DNA from: Streptococcus uberis
Lineage (GTDB): Bacteria > Bacillota > Bacilli > Lactobacillales > Streptococcaceae
Length of the DNA stretch: 64,000 bases
Reading direction: 5' to 3'
Assembly (NCBI RefSeq): GCF_900475595.1
Contig: NZ_LS483397.1
Location: 1,911,602 to 1,975,601 of the forward strand
In this document: piece by piece, positions 1 to 9,481 of the stretch
Layout: the number at the start of each line of letters is the position of its first letter
Position numbering within the stretch: position 1 is the first letter of the stretch
The notes under the pieces: generated by a model
What the model was told of the DNA's origin: nothing
Database searches by the model: none
What the model saw: only the letters and a program-made list of their open reading frames with translations
Made by a program: the position numbers and the translations under genes

Positions 1-123
1 AGAAGATCGACTAAGTTGAGGAAGATCTTTCAATCTCTTTTCTGAGTCCTTATATGCTTTGACACTACTGTGATGCTCTATGGCAACAATCAAATGCGCA
101 AGTGACCTGTTGTAGTCTGTCAT
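1..123 (-). CDS. YlbF/YmcA-family protein, N-terminal part (gene runs off the window)
   Basis: An open frame starts with ATG at 123 and reads leftwards without a stop to base 1, giving 41 residues that begin [18 protein letters not shown]. The pattern of a short helix, then [11 protein letters not shown] and a following leucine-rich segment, resembles the start of YlbF/YmcA-type (DUF964) all-helical proteins, which in Bacillus act with RNase Y and in competence and biofilm control. The ATG overlaps the argR stop as ATGA, so the two genes are probably translationally coupled. The family call rests on only 41 residues and is tentative; the open frame and coupling are clear. Confidence 0.5.
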   Translation of the reverse strand, partial: MTDYNRSLAHLIVAIEHHSSVKAYKDSEKRLKDLPQLSRSS

Positions 124-557
124 AATACAAGAGCCAAATCCTTTTCAAAACGCATTGCAATGTCTTCATTACGACAAATCACTAGCAAGGTGTCTGCTCC
201 TGCAACCGTACCAATAATATCATCAATATGATCATTATCAATTAGGTTGGCTAAAACATCTGCTTCACCTAAATTGGTATGTAAAACAAGCATAAAACCA
301 GCTCTGTCAACTTTTAAAACATAATAACGAACGTCTGGGCTAAAAGGTGAAGCTACTGGCTCAGACAAGCTATAATATAATTTCCCTTGCTCATTTCGTA
401 ATTTTAATAAGCCAATCTCTCTCAAATCACGGGAAAGTGTCGCCTGAGTCACACTAATACCTTCGGCCTGAAGGAATTGTTTAATTTCTTCTTGTGTCCC
501 AACATGTTCTGCTTGAATAATTCGTTTTATCCGATTTTGACGCTCGATTTTATTCAT
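120..557 (-). CDS. argR: Arginine repressor ArgR/AhrC family
   Basis: The 145-residue protein has the normal length and two-domain layout of ArgR. An N-terminal winged helix (residues 1-70) carries the recognition-helix SRDL at 42-45, and a C-terminal arginine-binding/oligomerisation domain contains GTVAGADT at 116-123, matching the family GT-[IV]-AG-x-DT signature. In the family, arginine-bound hexamers bind ARG boxes to control arginine metabolism. The start is ATG at 557 with GGGGTGA just upstream. It is divergent from argS and overlaps the next gene by four bases. Streptococci often carry several ArgR paralogues, so which regulon this copy controls cannot be read here. Confidence 0.93.
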   Translation of the reverse strand: MNKIERQNRIKRIIQAEHVGTQEEIKQFLQAEGISVTQATLSRDLREIGLLKLRNEQGKLYYSLSEPVASPFSPDVRYYVLKVDRAGFMLVLHTNLGEADVLANLIDNDHIDDIIGTVAGADTLLVICRNEDIAMRFEKDLALVL

Positions 558-737
558 AAGATTTCACCCCAATTGTATAATTATCCTCTTAAATTATAAC
601 AAAAAACAGCATTAATTTCATCTTCTAATAGGACCTTTTTATACATTTTATCATTTTTTTCTCAATAAAACCTATAAAATGAGTCATTTCCCTACAAAAT
701 TGAAATACCCTCTCTTAATAAGGATTTTCTCATTAAG

Positions 738-766
738 TTGCTTTCGTCTGACAATTGTAGTATAAT
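738..766 (+). promoter_or_regulatory. Candidate argS promoter
   Basis: TTGCTT (738-743) and TATAAT (761-766) are separated by 17 bp, upstream of argS. This is a near-consensus sigma-A promoter. I did not find a convincing ARG box in the argR-argS intergenic region. Confidence 0.6.
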
Positions 767-840
767 TTCTCAAATGATGCCTCGTTTATTTACTAGAAAT
801 ATGATAAAATGAGATGACAAACTATTTTAGGAGAAATAAG

Positions 841-2529
841 ATGGATACTAAGACATTGATTGCAAATGACATTGCAAAAGTGGTTCCTGAATTGGACCAA
901 GAAACAATTTATAATTTACTTGAAACCCCAAAAAATTCTGACATGGGAGATGTAGCTTTCCCTGCTTTTAGTCTTGCTAAAGTGCTACGCAAAGCTCCAC
1001 AAATGATTGCAGGTGAGCTTGCTGAAAAAATAGACGCTGCACAATATGAAAAAGTAATGGCTGTAGGTCCTTATATTAATTTCTTCCTTGATAAATCATC
1101 TATTTCAAAAGAAGTGTTAGAAGCTGTTATTAAAGAAAAGGCTAATTATGGCCAACAACATATCGGAGATGGTCAAAATGTTACTCTTGATATGTCAAGC
1201 CCTAACATCGCTAAACCATTCTCAGTAGGACATTTACGCTCAACTGTTATTGCAGATGCTATCGGTCATATCTATTCCAAACTTGGTTATAACTCAATCC
1301 GTATCAATCATCTTGGTGACTGGGGTAAACAATTTGGGATGCTTATTGTCGCCTACAAACTTTGGGGGGATAGAGCAACCATTGAAGCAAATCCTATCGA
1401 TGAACTACTAAAACTTTATGTTCGAATCAATGCTGAAGCTGAAGAAAATCCTGAATTAGATGAACAAGCACGTCAATGGTTTAAAAAATTAGAAGATGGC
1501 GACAAAGAAGCTTGGGATTTATGGCAATGGTTCCGTGATGAAAGCTTGGTTGAGTTCAACCGTATCTATGACAAACTTGATGTAAGCTTTGATCACTTCC
1601 ACGGTGAAGCTTTCTACAACGATAAAATGGATGAAGGCATTCAAATCTTAGAAGATAAAAATCTCTTAAAAGAATCTAAAGGTGCTCAAATCGTTGACCT
1701 TGAAAAGTACAATCTTCCACCAGCATTAATTAAAAAGTCTGACGGTGCAACACTTTATATCACGCGTGATATGGCTACTGCAATGTACCGTCAACGTACC
1801 TTCAATTTTGTTAAAAACATTTATGTCGTTGGTCAAGAACAATCTCATCACTTTAAACAACTTAAAGCTGTTTTAAAAGAAATGGGATTCGACTGGTCTG
1901 ATGATATGATTCACGTTTCTTTCGGATTGGTAACCAAAAACAAGAAAAAATTGTCAACCCGTAAAGGTAACATTATTCGTCTTGAGCCAACTTTGGATGA
2001 AGCCGTTTCAAGAGCACTTACTCAAATCGAAGCCAAAAATCCTGATTTGGAAAATAAAGAAGACGTTGCACATGCTGTTGGTGTCGGCGCTGTTAAATTC
2101 TATGATTTAAAAACCGACCGTGATAACGGTTATGACTTTGACTTAGAGGCAATGGTTTCATTTGAAGGTGAAACCGGTCCATACGTTCAATATACATATG
2201 CACGTATCCAATCTATCTTGCGTAAAGCTGACTTCACTCCGAATGAGGAAACTCCTTATTCACTAAACGATGCTGAAAGTTGGGAAATCATTAAGCTTCT
2301 TCAAGGATTTGCCGCAAACATTGAACGAGCTGCTGAAAAATACGATCCATCTATTATCGCAAAATTTGCCATCCAATTAGCACAGTCTTTCAATAGATAT
2401 TATGCACATACACGAATCCTGGATGAATCAGAAGAACGTGATAGCCGCTTGGCATTGTGTTATGCAACAGCCGTTGTCTTAAAAGAATCACTTAGACTTT
2501 TAGGTGTTCAAGCTCCTGAAAAAATGTAA
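841..2529 (+). CDS. argS: Arginyl-tRNA synthetase
   Basis: Class Ia arginyl-tRNA synthetase, which charges tRNA-Arg with arginine in the cytosol. The protein is 562 residues, normal for streptococci. It has the N-terminal tRNA-recognition domain, the HIGH-type motif in [15 protein letters not shown] (residues 120-134), a KMSKS-equivalent KLSTRKG and a C-terminal anticodon-binding helical domain rich in Arg/Tyr. The start is ATG 841, preceded by AGGAGA at 829; an in-frame ATG at 814 lacks a ribosome site. A strong bidirectional terminator follows immediately. It is transcribed away from argR, a common arrangement in streptococci. Confidence 0.97.
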   Translation: MDTKTLIANDIAKVVPELDQETIYNLLETPKNSDMGDVAFPAFSLAKVLRKAPQMIAGELAEKIDAAQYEKVMAVGPYINFFLDKSSISKEVLEAVIKEKANYGQQHIGDGQNVTLDMSSPNIAKPFSVGHLRSTVIADAIGHIYSKLGYNSIRINHLGDWGKQFGMLIVAYKLWGDRATIEANPIDELLKLYVRINAEAEENPELDEQARQWFKKLEDGDKEAWDLWQWFRDESLVEFNRIYDKLDVSFDHFHGEAFYNDKMDEGIQILEDKNLLKESKGAQIVDLEKYNLPPALIKKSDGATLYITRDMATAMYRQRTFNFVKNIYVVGQEQSHHFKQLKAVLKEMGFDWSDDMIHVSFGLVTKNKKKLSTRKGNIIRLEPTLDEAVSRALTQIEAKNPDLENKEDVAHAVGVGAVKFYDLKTDRDNGYDFDLEAMVSFEGETGPYVQYTYARIQSILRKADFTPNEETPYSLNDAESWEIIKLLQGFAANIERAAEKYDPSIIAKFAIQLAQSFNRYYAHTRILDESEERDSRLALCYATAVVLKESLRLLGVQAPEKM

Positions 2530-2540
2530 TAAAAGATAGA

Positions 2541-2572
2541 AAAAGCTATTTTCAATTGAAAATAGCTTTTTT
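2541..2572. terminator. Bidirectional terminator between argS and yitT-like gene
   Basis: A 13-bp perfect stem (AAAAGCTATTTTC with its complement) around an AATT loop has a U-run on both strands, serving both convergent genes. Confidence 0.85.
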
Positions 2573-2573
2573 C

Positions 2574-3452
2574 CTATACCGGCTTATCATAATTTTTACG
2601 GCGGATTTTGAAATCTGAGCTAACAACTTCATCAACATCAACAATAGAGATAAAGGCGTCTGGGTCTAATTCTGCTAAAATCCTTTTCACTTCTCTAACC
2701 TCATTTGGACTTAAGGTGACATACATGACGTTATATTCATTTCCTGAATAAGCACCTTCTCCTTTTAAGTAGGTCACACCTCGATTAATTTCAGTTTGAA
2801 TGGCTTGAGCTGCAGCCTTGGAATGTTTAGTGATAATAATCATTCCCCGAATGGTGTAACCACCATTTTGGACAATCGTCAAGACTTGGCTAAATACGAA
2901 ACTTGCCACTAAAGTATATAACATATGTTTCAAATCAATATATGTCAAAGAAGCCGTCAAGATAATCGCATCAACAAACAAAAGTGTCTGTCCTAACTTT
3001 ATCCCAAATTTTTCTTCAGCAATACGTCCAATAATATCAGTTCCACCAGTGGTTGCTCCATATCGGAAAACTAATCCACTACCCACACCTGAAAAAAGAC
3101 CAGCAACAACTGAAACCAACATCATATCATTTTCAAGTCCCATTTCAATGGGAGATTTTTGCCATAACCAAATAAAGAAAGACATTGAGACGGTACCATA
3201 AATGGTTAGTGCTAATGATTTTCGTCCAAAAATACGAGCACCTAGAATAAAGAGCGGTACATTTAATAATAAGGTGGTATAAGCAGGATTGATGCCAAGT
3301 AAGGCGTGAATCATCAGAGTAATACCTGCAACACCACCTTCAGCCAATTTATTGGCCATGTTAAAATTAACAAAACCAAAGGCATAAATGGCAACACCAA
3401 TGGTAATTAAGAGTAGTTTTCTAAGTTTTTCGAGCCATTCATTAACCTTCAT
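2574..3452 (-). CDS. YitT-family membrane protein (DUF161 + DUF2179), paralogue 1
   Basis: A 292-residue protein with five or so hydrophobic segments in the first about 200 residues and a soluble C-terminal domain (GRGVTYL-type motif, here NRGVTYLKGEGAYSG, and a terminal DPDAFISIVDVDEV) typical of DUF2179. This is the YitT architecture of Firmicutes; the function is unknown and a transport role is only inferred. The start is ATG 3452 because GAAGGAG lies 5 nt upstream; the in-frame TTG at 3455 is too close to it. It is the last of three tandem paralogues downstream of aspS, and a hairpin separates it from the second copy. Confidence 0.87.
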   Translation of the reverse strand: MKVNEWLEKLRKLLLITIGVAIYAFGFVNFNMANKLAEGGVAGITLMIHALLGINPAYTTLLLNVPLFILGARIFGRKSLALTIYGTVSMSFFIWLWQKSPIEMGLENDMMLVSVVAGLFSGVGSGLVFRYGATTGGTDIIGRIAEEKFGIKLGQTLLFVDAIILTASLTYIDLKHMLYTLVASFVFSQVLTIVQNGGYTIRGMIIITKHSKAAAQAIQTEINRGVTYLKGEGAYSGNEYNVMYVTLSPNEVREVKRILAELDPDAFISIVDVDEVVSSDFKIRRKNYDKPV

Positions 3453-3474
3453 CAAATCTCCTTCTACTTCTGCA

Positions 3475-3511
3475 AAAAACTAGCTGCTTCTTTAGAAGTT
3501 AACTAGTTTTT
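3475..3511 (-). terminator. Intra-operon hairpin, possible partial terminator
   Basis: AAAAACTAG (3475-3483) pairs with CTAGTTTTT (3503-3511), with a smaller CTTC/GAAG stem inside and a U-run on the minus strand. It includes the stop codon of the second YitT gene and could lower expression of the third. Confidence 0.55.
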
Positions 3512-4383
3512 CTTTTTTTCTTACTTTTCTTCTTAGGGACAAAGAAATCCGGACTATTAATTTCATCCATATCAAAGATGGAAACAAAAGCTCTCGGATC
3601 AATATCATTAATGACTGCTTTTAAATCTCTAACATCTGTACGACTAAGTGCAGCATAGATCACTTTTTTCTCACGAGCCGAATATGCCCCTTCACCATTT
3701 AAATAAGTAACTCCACGCCCAAGTTCTTCCATGATAAAGGTAGAAATTTCCGCCGAGGCATCCGAGACAATAATCGTACCTCGAACCGAATACCCTCCAT
3801 TTTGAACTAAGTGAACCATCTTACCGTACATAAAACTCGCAATGAGGGCATACATCATATCTGGAAGTGAAATATAGGTAAGTGATAGTATCATCACAAA
3901 AATATCGATTCCCAATAAGGCCTGATTGAAGGGGAGGTCTAACTTTGTTTCAATCAGTTTACCGATAATATCAGCACCTCCAATGGTCCCTCCACTTCGG
4001 AAAACAACACCTCCACCTATTCCACCAATGATACCAGCCATTAGCGAGGTAACGAGCTTATCATGTTCTAAATCAATTAAAAAAGGGAATTGTTGGAAAA
4101 TCCAAACAAATAAATATAAAGAGATGACACCAATAACCGTATAAACTGTTGCTCTTTTACCAAAAAAACGGATACCAATAAAAACTAAGGGCAAATTAAT
4201 AAGATAGCCTGAAATAATGGGATCAATATTTAGAACAGCTTTCCCTACAAGAGTGAGTCCAGCCATACCATTTGCTGCAATTTTATGAGCCATGTAAAAA
4301 TAAACGAAAGCAAAAGCGTAAATGGCTGAACCTATAAGGATTAAGGCAATTTTTTTGAATTCGAGTTTACGATCTATTGGCAT
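3499..4383 (-). CDS. YitT-family membrane protein (DUF161 + DUF2179), paralogue 2
   Basis: The same layout as its neighbours: multiple membrane helices (for example the GGIGGGVVFRSGGTIGGADI loop region) and a C-terminal DUF2179 with GRGVTYLNGEGAYSA and DPRAFVSIFDMDEI, ending in a very basic KKKSKKKRK tail. I place the start at ATG 4383 (294 residues) because GGAGG lies 5 nt before it; an in-frame ATG at 4395 has no ribosome site and actually contributes to that GGAGG. It is transcribed with aspS and the third paralogue. Function unknown. Confidence 0.87.
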   Translation of the reverse strand: MPIDRKLEFKKIALILIGSAIYAFAFVYFYMAHKIAANGMAGLTLVGKAVLNIDPIISGYLINLPLVFIGIRFFGKRATVYTVIGVISLYLFVWIFQQFPFLIDLEHDKLVTSLMAGIIGGIGGGVVFRSGGTIGGADIIGKLIETKLDLPFNQALLGIDIFVMILSLTYISLPDMMYALIASFMYGKMVHLVQNGGYSVRGTIIVSDASAEISTFIMEELGRGVTYLNGEGAYSAREKKVIYAALSRTDVRDLKAVINDIDPRAFVSIFDMDEINSPDFFVPKKKSKKKRKTS

Positions 4384-4397
4384 ATTTACCTCCATCT

Positions 4398-5339
4398 CTA
4401 ATCATCTTCAACAAAACGTCCTATAATTCTAACATTTTCTGCTACTGATATAAATGCCGTCGGGTCTGTTTTCAACATGAGCATTTTGAAGTCATTATAC
4501 TCTTCCTGTGTCAGGATTGTAATTAAAACTGCCTTGTGCACATGCTTATAAGTTCCTTCGGCATTGTTTATACAAGTTACACCACGGTGAAGTTTTTTAT
4601 GAATTGTTTTGATGACTTTATCAGGGTACTCTGTCACAATCATTGCTTGCATTTTTTTCTGTTTCGTGTAAATGGCATCTGTAACTCGAGTACATACAAA
4701 TATGGAAATCATAGAGTACAAAGCATATTGCCAGCCAAACAAGACACCAGCAAATACCATGATAACAGCATTAACAACAAGGGCTATTTTACCGACATCT
4801 TTCCCAGTTTTTTTACGGATGGTTAAACTGACAATATCCGTTCCACCACTAGAAATACGTGACTTCAGTCCCAATCCGACACCTAGTCCTAAGATAAGAC
4901 CACCAAAAATGGCATTTATCAATGGATCATGTGTTAAGGTCACCTGAGGCATAATCTGAATAAAGAGAGAACTCATTGTAACCGTAATAAAAGTAAAGAT
5001 GGTAAACTTATGGCCAATCTTATTCCAAGCTAATATTAAGAGTGGAATATTAATCAGATAAAAAGCTACCGAGATTGGAATAGTCATTCCAAAAAGTCGA
5101 TTGCTAATGGCCGAAATTACCTGGGCTAAACCTGTCGCTCCACTGGAATAAACATGTCCTGGTTGGAAAAAAAAGTTAACAGCAATACTAGATAGTATCC
5201 CATAAAGAATAGATGCTGAAATTTTTTCAGCATACTTTTCTCTTGAGATACTATTTAATGCATTCACTAAGCCAACTTTTTTGGCTCCACGACTAATGAC
5301 ATACTTAATCTTTTTTTTAAAAGTTGTTTTTCTAATCAT
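4398..5339 (-). CDS. YitT-family membrane protein (DUF161 + DUF2179), paralogue 3
   Basis: 313 residues, with a basic N-terminal extension of about 35 residues not seen in the other two copies, then five or six hydrophobic helices with the [10 protein letters not shown] loop, and a C-terminal DUF2179 ([27 protein letters not shown]). The ATG overlaps the aspS stop by 8 bp and only a weak GAAAG precedes it, so translation is probably coupled to aspS. It is more diverged than the other two, suggesting an older duplication or different partners. Function unknown. Confidence 0.87.
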   Translation of the reverse strand: MIRKTTFKKKIKYVISRGAKKVGLVNALNSISREKYAEKISASILYGILSSIAVNFFFQPGHVYSSGATGLAQVISAISNRLFGMTIPISVAFYLINIPLLILAWNKIGHKFTIFTFITVTMSSLFIQIMPQVTLTHDPLINAIFGGLILGLGVGLGLKSRISSGGTDIVSLTIRKKTGKDVGKIALVVNAVIMVFAGVLFGWQYALYSMISIFVCTRVTDAIYTKQKKMQAMIVTEYPDKVIKTIHKKLHRGVTCINNAEGTYKHVHKAVLITILTQEEYNDFKMLMLKTDPTAFISVAENVRIIGRFVEDD

Positions 5340-7080
5340 GACTTTCTATTTGAAGACTTAACTCTTCTAATTGCTTTTCAGATACAAGACTTGGTGCCTG
5401 TGTCATTGGATCACTTGCTTTGTTGTTTTTAGGGAATGCAATGACTTCTCGAATATTATCTTTACCAGCCAACAACATCACAAAGCGGTCAAGACCAATA
5501 GCTAATCCACCATGAGGAGGGAAACCATAATCCATTGCTTCTAGTAAGAAGCCAAACTGTTCCTTAGCTTCTTCTTCTGTGAAGCCAAGTGCTTTAAACA
5601 TACGTTCTTGTAAGTCACGTTGATTGATACGAAGACTTCCTCCACCAAGCTCATAGCCGTTCAAAACAATATCATATGCAATTGCTCGAACATTGGCTAA
5701 ATCACCCTCCAATTCATGCGCTGACGCTTCTGTAGGAAGCGTAAATGGATGGTGTGCTGACATGTATCGACCTTCTTCCTCTGACCATTCAAACATTGGC
5801 CAGTCAATAACCCAAAGGAAATTGAATGCTGACTCATCAATAAGTTGCAATTCTTTAGCAATGCGATTTCTCAATGCACCTAATGTTGCATTGGCTATAT
5901 CTAATTCATCAGCGACAAATAAGACTAAATCATTGTCAACCAACTGTAAAGCATCTGTCAACAACGGTTCAATTTCAGTCAAGAATTTTGAAACAGGACC
6001 TGTTAGCTTGCCATCATCGACTTTAATCCAGGCTAAGCCTTTTGCCCCGAATTGCTTAGCAAATTCTGTCATTTTATCGATATCTTTACGAGAATAGCGA
6101 TCTGCATTACCTTTAACAACAATGGCTTTAACAACAGGTGCTTGAGAGAAAACTTTAAAATCAATTCCTTTGACAAGTTCTGAGACATCTTGAAGAAGCA
6201 TGTCAAAACGCGTATCAGGCTTGTCAGAACCATATTGATTCATAGCAAGGTCATATGACATACGAGGGAATGGAAGACTCACATCGATTCCTTTGGTTTC
6301 TTTCATAACCTTAGCAATCATGCCTTCAACAATATCTTGAATCTCTTGTTCTGAAAGGAATGATGTTTCTAAGTCAACTTGTGTAAACTCAGGTTGACGA
6401 TCACCACGCAAGTCCTCATCACGGAAACATTTTACAATTTGGTAATAGCGATCGAATCCAGCATTCATCAAAAGTTGTTTGGTAATCTGAGGGCTTTGTG
6501 GTAAAGCATAAAAGTGTCCCTCACTAATACGACTTGGAACCAAATAATCGCGTGCCCCTTCTGGGGTCGATTTTGTCAACATAGGTGTTTCAACATCAAT
6601 AAAGTTTAAGTCATCCAAATAATTGCGGATAGAATGAGTGACCTTAGCACGCAATTTGAAGTTTTCTAACATTTCTGGACGACGTAAATCAAGATAGCGA
6701 TAGCGTAATCTTGTTTCGTCACTAACTTCAACACCATCCTTGATTTCAAATGGGGTCGTTTTTGAGGTGTTTAAGACTGTGATTTGTTCAACTTTTAGCT
6801 CAACTGCCCCTGTTGCTATTTGATTGTTAGCTTGTTGGCGCTCCTCTACAATACCTGTTACCTCAATAACATATTCACTTCGGAGACTTTCAGCTATTTC
6901 CATGACATCTTTAGCGACATCTTCTGGATTGATAACAAGTTGCATGATACCTTCACGATCGCGCAAGTCAATAAAAATAAGGCCGCCCAAGTCTCTTCGA
7001 CGTCCAACCCAACCTTTTAAAGTCAATTCTTGCCCAATGTGTTCTGATCTAACGTGACCAGCATACATGCTACGTTTCAT
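5332..7080 (-). CDS. aspS: Aspartyl-tRNA synthetase
   Basis: Class IIb synthetase of 582 residues, the usual bacterial length. It has an N-terminal OB-fold anticodon domain ([20 protein letters not shown]), motif 1 ([15 protein letters not shown]...ETPML), motif 2 ([18 protein letters not shown]), the bacterial insertion (GAD) domain, and motif 3 ([14 protein letters not shown]). It charges tRNA-Asp; whether it also misacylates tRNA-Asn cannot be told from this window. The start is ATG 7080 with GGAG upstream. It heads a transcript with the three YitT genes and lies behind hisS, from which it is separated by terminator structures and its own -10 element. Confidence 0.97.
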   Translation of the reverse strand: MKRSMYAGHVRSEHIGQELTLKGWVGRRRDLGGLIFIDLRDREGIMQLVINPEDVAKDVMEIAESLRSEYVIEVTGIVEERQQANNQIATGAVELKVEQITVLNTSKTTPFEIKDGVEVSDETRLRYRYLDLRRPEMLENFKLRAKVTHSIRNYLDDLNFIDVETPMLTKSTPEGARDYLVPSRISEGHFYALPQSPQITKQLLMNAGFDRYYQIVKCFRDEDLRGDRQPEFTQVDLETSFLSEQEIQDIVEGMIAKVMKETKGIDVSLPFPRMSYDLAMNQYGSDKPDTRFDMLLQDVSELVKGIDFKVFSQAPVVKAIVVKGNADRYSRKDIDKMTEFAKQFGAKGLAWIKVDDGKLTGPVSKFLTEIEPLLTDALQLVDNDLVLFVADELDIANATLGALRNRIAKELQLIDESAFNFLWVIDWPMFEWSEEEGRYMSAHHPFTLPTEASAHELEGDLANVRAIAYDIVLNGYELGGGSLRINQRDLQERMFKALGFTEEEAKEQFGFLLEAMDYGFPPHGGLAIGLDRFVMLLAGKDNIREVIAFPKNNKASDPMTQAPSLVSEKQLEELSLQIESHD

Positions 7081-7116
7081 ATTTACATATCTCCATTACA
7101 TTTTATTGTCTTCCCT

Positions 7117-7125
7117 ATTATAACA
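7117..7125 (-). promoter_or_regulatory. Extended -10 promoter for aspS
   Basis: TGTTATAAT on the minus strand (TATAAT at 7122-7117) is an extended -10 element; no good -35 is seen. It lies between a GC-rich hairpin and the aspS start, so aspS can be transcribed apart from hisS. Confidence 0.55.
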
Positions 7126-7138
7126 AAAACATGATAAA

Positions 7139-7162
7139 AACCCCACCCATTTGGGGTGAGAT
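7139..7162 (-). terminator. GC-rich hairpin with U-run upstream of aspS
   Basis: On the minus strand CACCCCA...TGGGGT forms a 5-6 bp stem followed by TTTTT. It is a second terminator after hisS; no T-box element is seen that would make it conditional. Confidence 0.55.
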
Positions 7163-7264
7163 TATGAAATTATTCATTTAGAAGCATTTTTTTTTGCATT
7201 CTATTAAACTGAAACAGATTCTGACATACAACCTTATTTGTCACTTATAGTGAGTAAAAGTCGC

Positions 7265-7295
7265 AGATAAAAAAGAGGGCAAGGCCCCCTCCTTT
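7265..7295 (-). terminator. hisS terminator
   Basis: On the minus strand GGAGGGGGCC TTG CCCTC followed by TTTTTT, directly after the hisS stop, is a canonical intrinsic terminator. Confidence 0.75.
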
Positions 7296-7301
7296 ATTCT
7301 A

Positions 7302-8579
7302 TTAAACGAGTTTTTCCATAATAGTAGCAAAGTTGGAAGTGATTTCTTCAAGTGAAACTTCCATTTCTTCACGTGTTTGATTATTTTTGATGATGACTTT
7401 TCCAGTTTCTACTTCACTTTCACCGAGTGTGATAATCGTTTTAGCATTGAAACTATCTGCAGATTTAAATTGTGCTTTAATCTTGCGTCCAAGATAGTCA
7501 CGTTCTGCAGTGAAGCCTTGTTTGCGGATTGCTTGTACTAATGCTAAAGCTTTGCTGTTGGCAGCTTCTCCCAGTACAGCCAAGTATACGTCCATTGGCT
7601 CTTCAATAGGCAGTGTGATGCCCTGCTTTTCCAAAATTAATAACAAGCGTTCTAAGCCTAATCCAAATCCAAATCCAGGGGTTTCTGGTCCGTCAAAATA
7701 GCTTACCAAACCATCATAACGACCTCCAGCACAAATCGTTAAATCTGAACCTTCAACTTTTGCCATAAACTCAAAAATCGTATGATTGTAGTAGTCAAGA
7801 CCTCTGACCATATTGGTATCAATGACAAATGGAATATTTAAAGTTGTCAACATCTCTTGTACAGCTTCAAAATGAGCTTTGCTTTCTTCATCTAAATAAT
7901 CCAAAATAGAAGGGGCATTTTCAACGGCTACCTTATCTTCTACTTCTTTAGAGTCAAGGACACGTAAGGGATTTTCATCTAAACGACGTTTACTATCTTT
8001 TGACAATTGCTCACGCATAGGCGTCAAGTAATCAATGAGCGCCTGACGATATGCGGCACGACTAGATGGATTCCCAAGACTATTTAGATGAAGCGTCATA
8101 TCCTTAATGCCTAATGTTTCAAATAAATGACTTGCCATCGCAATCGTCTCAACATCACTAGCAGGATTGGCTGAACCGAAGCACTCTACACCAATTTGGT
8201 GAAATTCACGTAAACGTCCTGCTTGAGGTCTTTCATATCGGAACATGGATCCAATATAATACAATTTAACCGGTTTTTGGACTTCTGGAGCAAAAAGCTT
8301 GTTCTCAACAAAGGAACGAACGACAGGGGCTGTCCCTTCCGGGCGAAGCGTAATGTGACGGTCACCTTTGTCGTGAAAATCATACATTTCTTTAGTTACA
8401 ATATCAGTGGTGTCCCCAACTGATCGGCTAATAACTTCATAATGTTCAAACATAGGCGTTCTAATTTCGCCATAATGGTATTTTTTAAATGTTTCACGTG
8501 CAACATTTTCGAGATATTGCCACTTAGCAGCTTCTCCAGGCAAAATATCCTGAGTTCCTTTAGGTTTTTGAAGTTTCAT
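7302..8579 (-). CDS. hisS: Histidyl-tRNA synthetase
   Basis: Class IIa synthetase of 425 residues with all family motifs: [10 protein letters not shown] near the N-terminus, [12 protein letters not shown], motif 2 ([16 protein letters not shown]), the histidine-A loops [12 protein letters not shown] and GGRYDGL, motif 3 ([12 protein letters not shown]) and a C-terminal anticodon domain. It charges tRNA-His. The ATG at 8579 has no recognisable ribosome site; the only strong AGGAG lies about 30 nt upstream and serves a 14-codon frame overlapping the hisS start (see that entry). A weak extended -10 (TGCTAAAAT, 8642-8647 on the minus strand) is the likely promoter. Confidence 0.97.
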   Translation of the reverse strand: MKLQKPKGTQDILPGEAAKWQYLENVARETFKKYHYGEIRTPMFEHYEVISRSVGDTTDIVTKEMYDFHDKGDRHITLRPEGTAPVVRSFVENKLFAPEVQKPVKLYYIGSMFRYERPQAGRLREFHQIGVECFGSANPASDVETIAMASHLFETLGIKDMTLHLNSLGNPSSRAAYRQALIDYLTPMREQLSKDSKRRLDENPLRVLDSKEVEDKVAVENAPSILDYLDEESKAHFEAVQEMLTTLNIPFVIDTNMVRGLDYYNHTIFEFMAKVEGSDLTICAGGRYDGLVSYFDGPETPGFGFGLGLERLLLILEKQGITLPIEEPMDVYLAVLGEAANSKALALVQAIRKQGFTAERDYLGRKIKAQFKSADSFNAKTIITLGESEVETGKVIIKNNQTREEMEVSLEEITSNFATIMEKLV

Positions 8580-8604
8580 AATTAAGATACAAAGAGTGCA
8601 CCAT
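8560..8604 (-). CDS. Putative 14-codon leader ORF overlapping hisS start
   Basis: ATG at 8604 follows AGGAG with 5-nt spacing and reads [14 protein letters not shown] to a TAA at 8560, 20 nt inside hisS in another frame. hisS itself has no visible ribosome site, so ribosomes loaded here could restart at hisS. It contains one His codon. The SD and frame are seen; translation and coupling are inference. Confidence 0.3.
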   Translation of the reverse strand: MVHSLYLNYETSKT

Positions 8605-8688
8605 AGACACTCCTACCCTTTCTTTCACAATAATCTACTCTATTTTAGCATTTTTCTAAGCTTTTTGGGAATAGCTGAGCTTTTAAAA

Positions 8689-8741
8689 AACTTTTTTGTC
8701 AAGTAACTTTACTTTACAAAAAAGTTATGTTACTATATTAA
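8689..8741 (+). promoter_or_regulatory. rpmF-rpmG promoter with 11-bp inverted repeat
   Basis: TTTACA (8713-8718) and TATTAA (8736-8741), 17 bp apart, form the likely promoter. The arms AACTTTTTTGT (8689-8699) and ACAAAAAAGTT (8716-8726) are perfectly complementary and the right arm overlaps the -35. The repeat may be an operator or, on the minus strand, a structure between the divergent hisS and rpmF. The leader also holds a TGGC-GAAA-GCCA tetraloop hairpin (8745-8756). Confidence 0.5.
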
Positions 8742-8835
8742 AGTTGGCGAAAGCCATAGACACAAACATTATTTTTGGCCAGTAGCTACTAAGCTTATCA
8801 TAAAGGCCCAATATTTTAACCGGAGGATAGAAAAA

Positions 8836-9018
8836 ATGGCAGTTCCTGCACGTCATACGTCAAAAGCTAAAAAGAACAAACGTCGTACACATTATAAATT
8901 GACAGCTCCATCTGTACAATTCGACGAAACTACTGGGGATTTCTCACGTTCTCACCGTGTATCACTTAAAGGATACTACAAAGGACGTAAAATCGCTAAA
9001 GCTAACGAAGCTAAATAA
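8836..9018 (+). CDS. rpmF: 50S ribosomal protein L32
   Basis: 60 residues starting [19 protein letters not shown], the invariant basic start of L32. The zinc-ribbon cysteines of many L32 proteins are absent, so this is the zinc-independent (C-minus) form usual in streptococci. Its SD is CCGGAGG. It is followed after 15 nt by rpmG, another Cys-free ribosomal protein; the pair is transcribed together and ends at a strong terminator. Confidence 0.96.
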   Translation: MAVPARHTSKAKKNKRRTHYKLTAPSVQFDETTGDFSRSHRVSLKGYYKGRKIAKANEAK

Positions 9019-9033
9019 TAGAAGGGAGATACC

Positions 9034-9183
9034 ATGCGCGTAAATATTACACTTGAACACAAAGAATCTGGTGAACGCTTGTACCTTACTTCAAAAAACA
9101 AACGTAACACTCCAGACCGTCTTCAATTGAAAAAATACTCACCAAAATTACGTAAACACGTAACTTTTACTGAAGTTAAATAA
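9034..9183 (+). CDS. rpmG: 50S ribosomal protein L33 (Cys-free form)
   Basis: 49 residues starting [20 protein letters not shown] and ending [12 protein letters not shown], a complete L33. No cysteines are present, so it does not bind zinc in the family sense. The start is ATG 9034 with AAGGGAG upstream. It lies in an operon with rpmF. Streptococci usually encode further L33 copies elsewhere, so this copy's conditions of use cannot be judged here. Confidence 0.96.
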
Positions 9184-9196
9184 TTGAAACAGGTAA

Positions 9197-9229
9197 AGCC
9201 CTTGAAAGAATCTTTCAAGGGCTTTTTTC
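9197..9229 (+). terminator. rpmFG terminator
   Basis: AGCCCTTGAAAG / CTTTCAAGGGCT, a perfect 12-bp stem with a 3-nt loop, followed by a T-run. Confidence 0.92.
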
Positions 9230-9266
9230 TATCTCTCATGCTACAATTAAAGGAATAAAATCATAG

Positions 9267-9398
9267 AACGTCACGGCAATTGCTGAAAAATTGGGGTTTG
9301 TCTATGAATGTCGCCGGTCCAAATTTGCCTTTGAAGATGGTCAGTGGGTCGACAGGGACATTTACAGTAAGAATTTACATGACCAGTCCTTAAATTAA
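9267..9398 (+). pseudogene. C-terminal remnant of a GNAT (RimJ/RimL-like) acetyltransferase
   Basis: A 43-codon frame, opened by a stop at 9264-9266 and closed by TAA at 9396, reads NVTAIAEKLGFVYECRRSKF, then AFEDGQWVDRDIYSKNL. This is the usual C-terminal end of RimJ/RimL-type GNAT acetyltransferases (N-x-S-x-x-x-AEKLGF-x-x-E ... D-x-x-x-Y). No start or N-terminal acetyl-CoA-binding region remains upstream, where rpmG's terminator lies. It is a deletion relic and not translated as such. Confidence 0.72.
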
Positions 9399-9437
9399 TT
9401 TCTTAAGTAGTCCATTGGGCTTCTTTTTTTACAGTCA

Positions 9438-9446
9438 TGCTATAAT
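9438..9446 (+). promoter_or_regulatory. Extended -10 promoter for the NUDIX gene
   Basis: TGCTATAAT with a TATAAT at 9441-9446; the -35 region is poor. It starts a leader of about 30 nt before the ATG at 9482. Confidence 0.5.
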
Positions 9447-9481
9447 AGTCAGAGATATTATAATATATAAGGAAGATACTC

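Noticed and set aside
7081..7301. T-box or other riboswitch between hisS and aspS
   Set aside because: There are two terminator-like hairpins and an extended -10, but no GGTGG-type T-box or stem I motifs; it fits terminators plus a new promoter.
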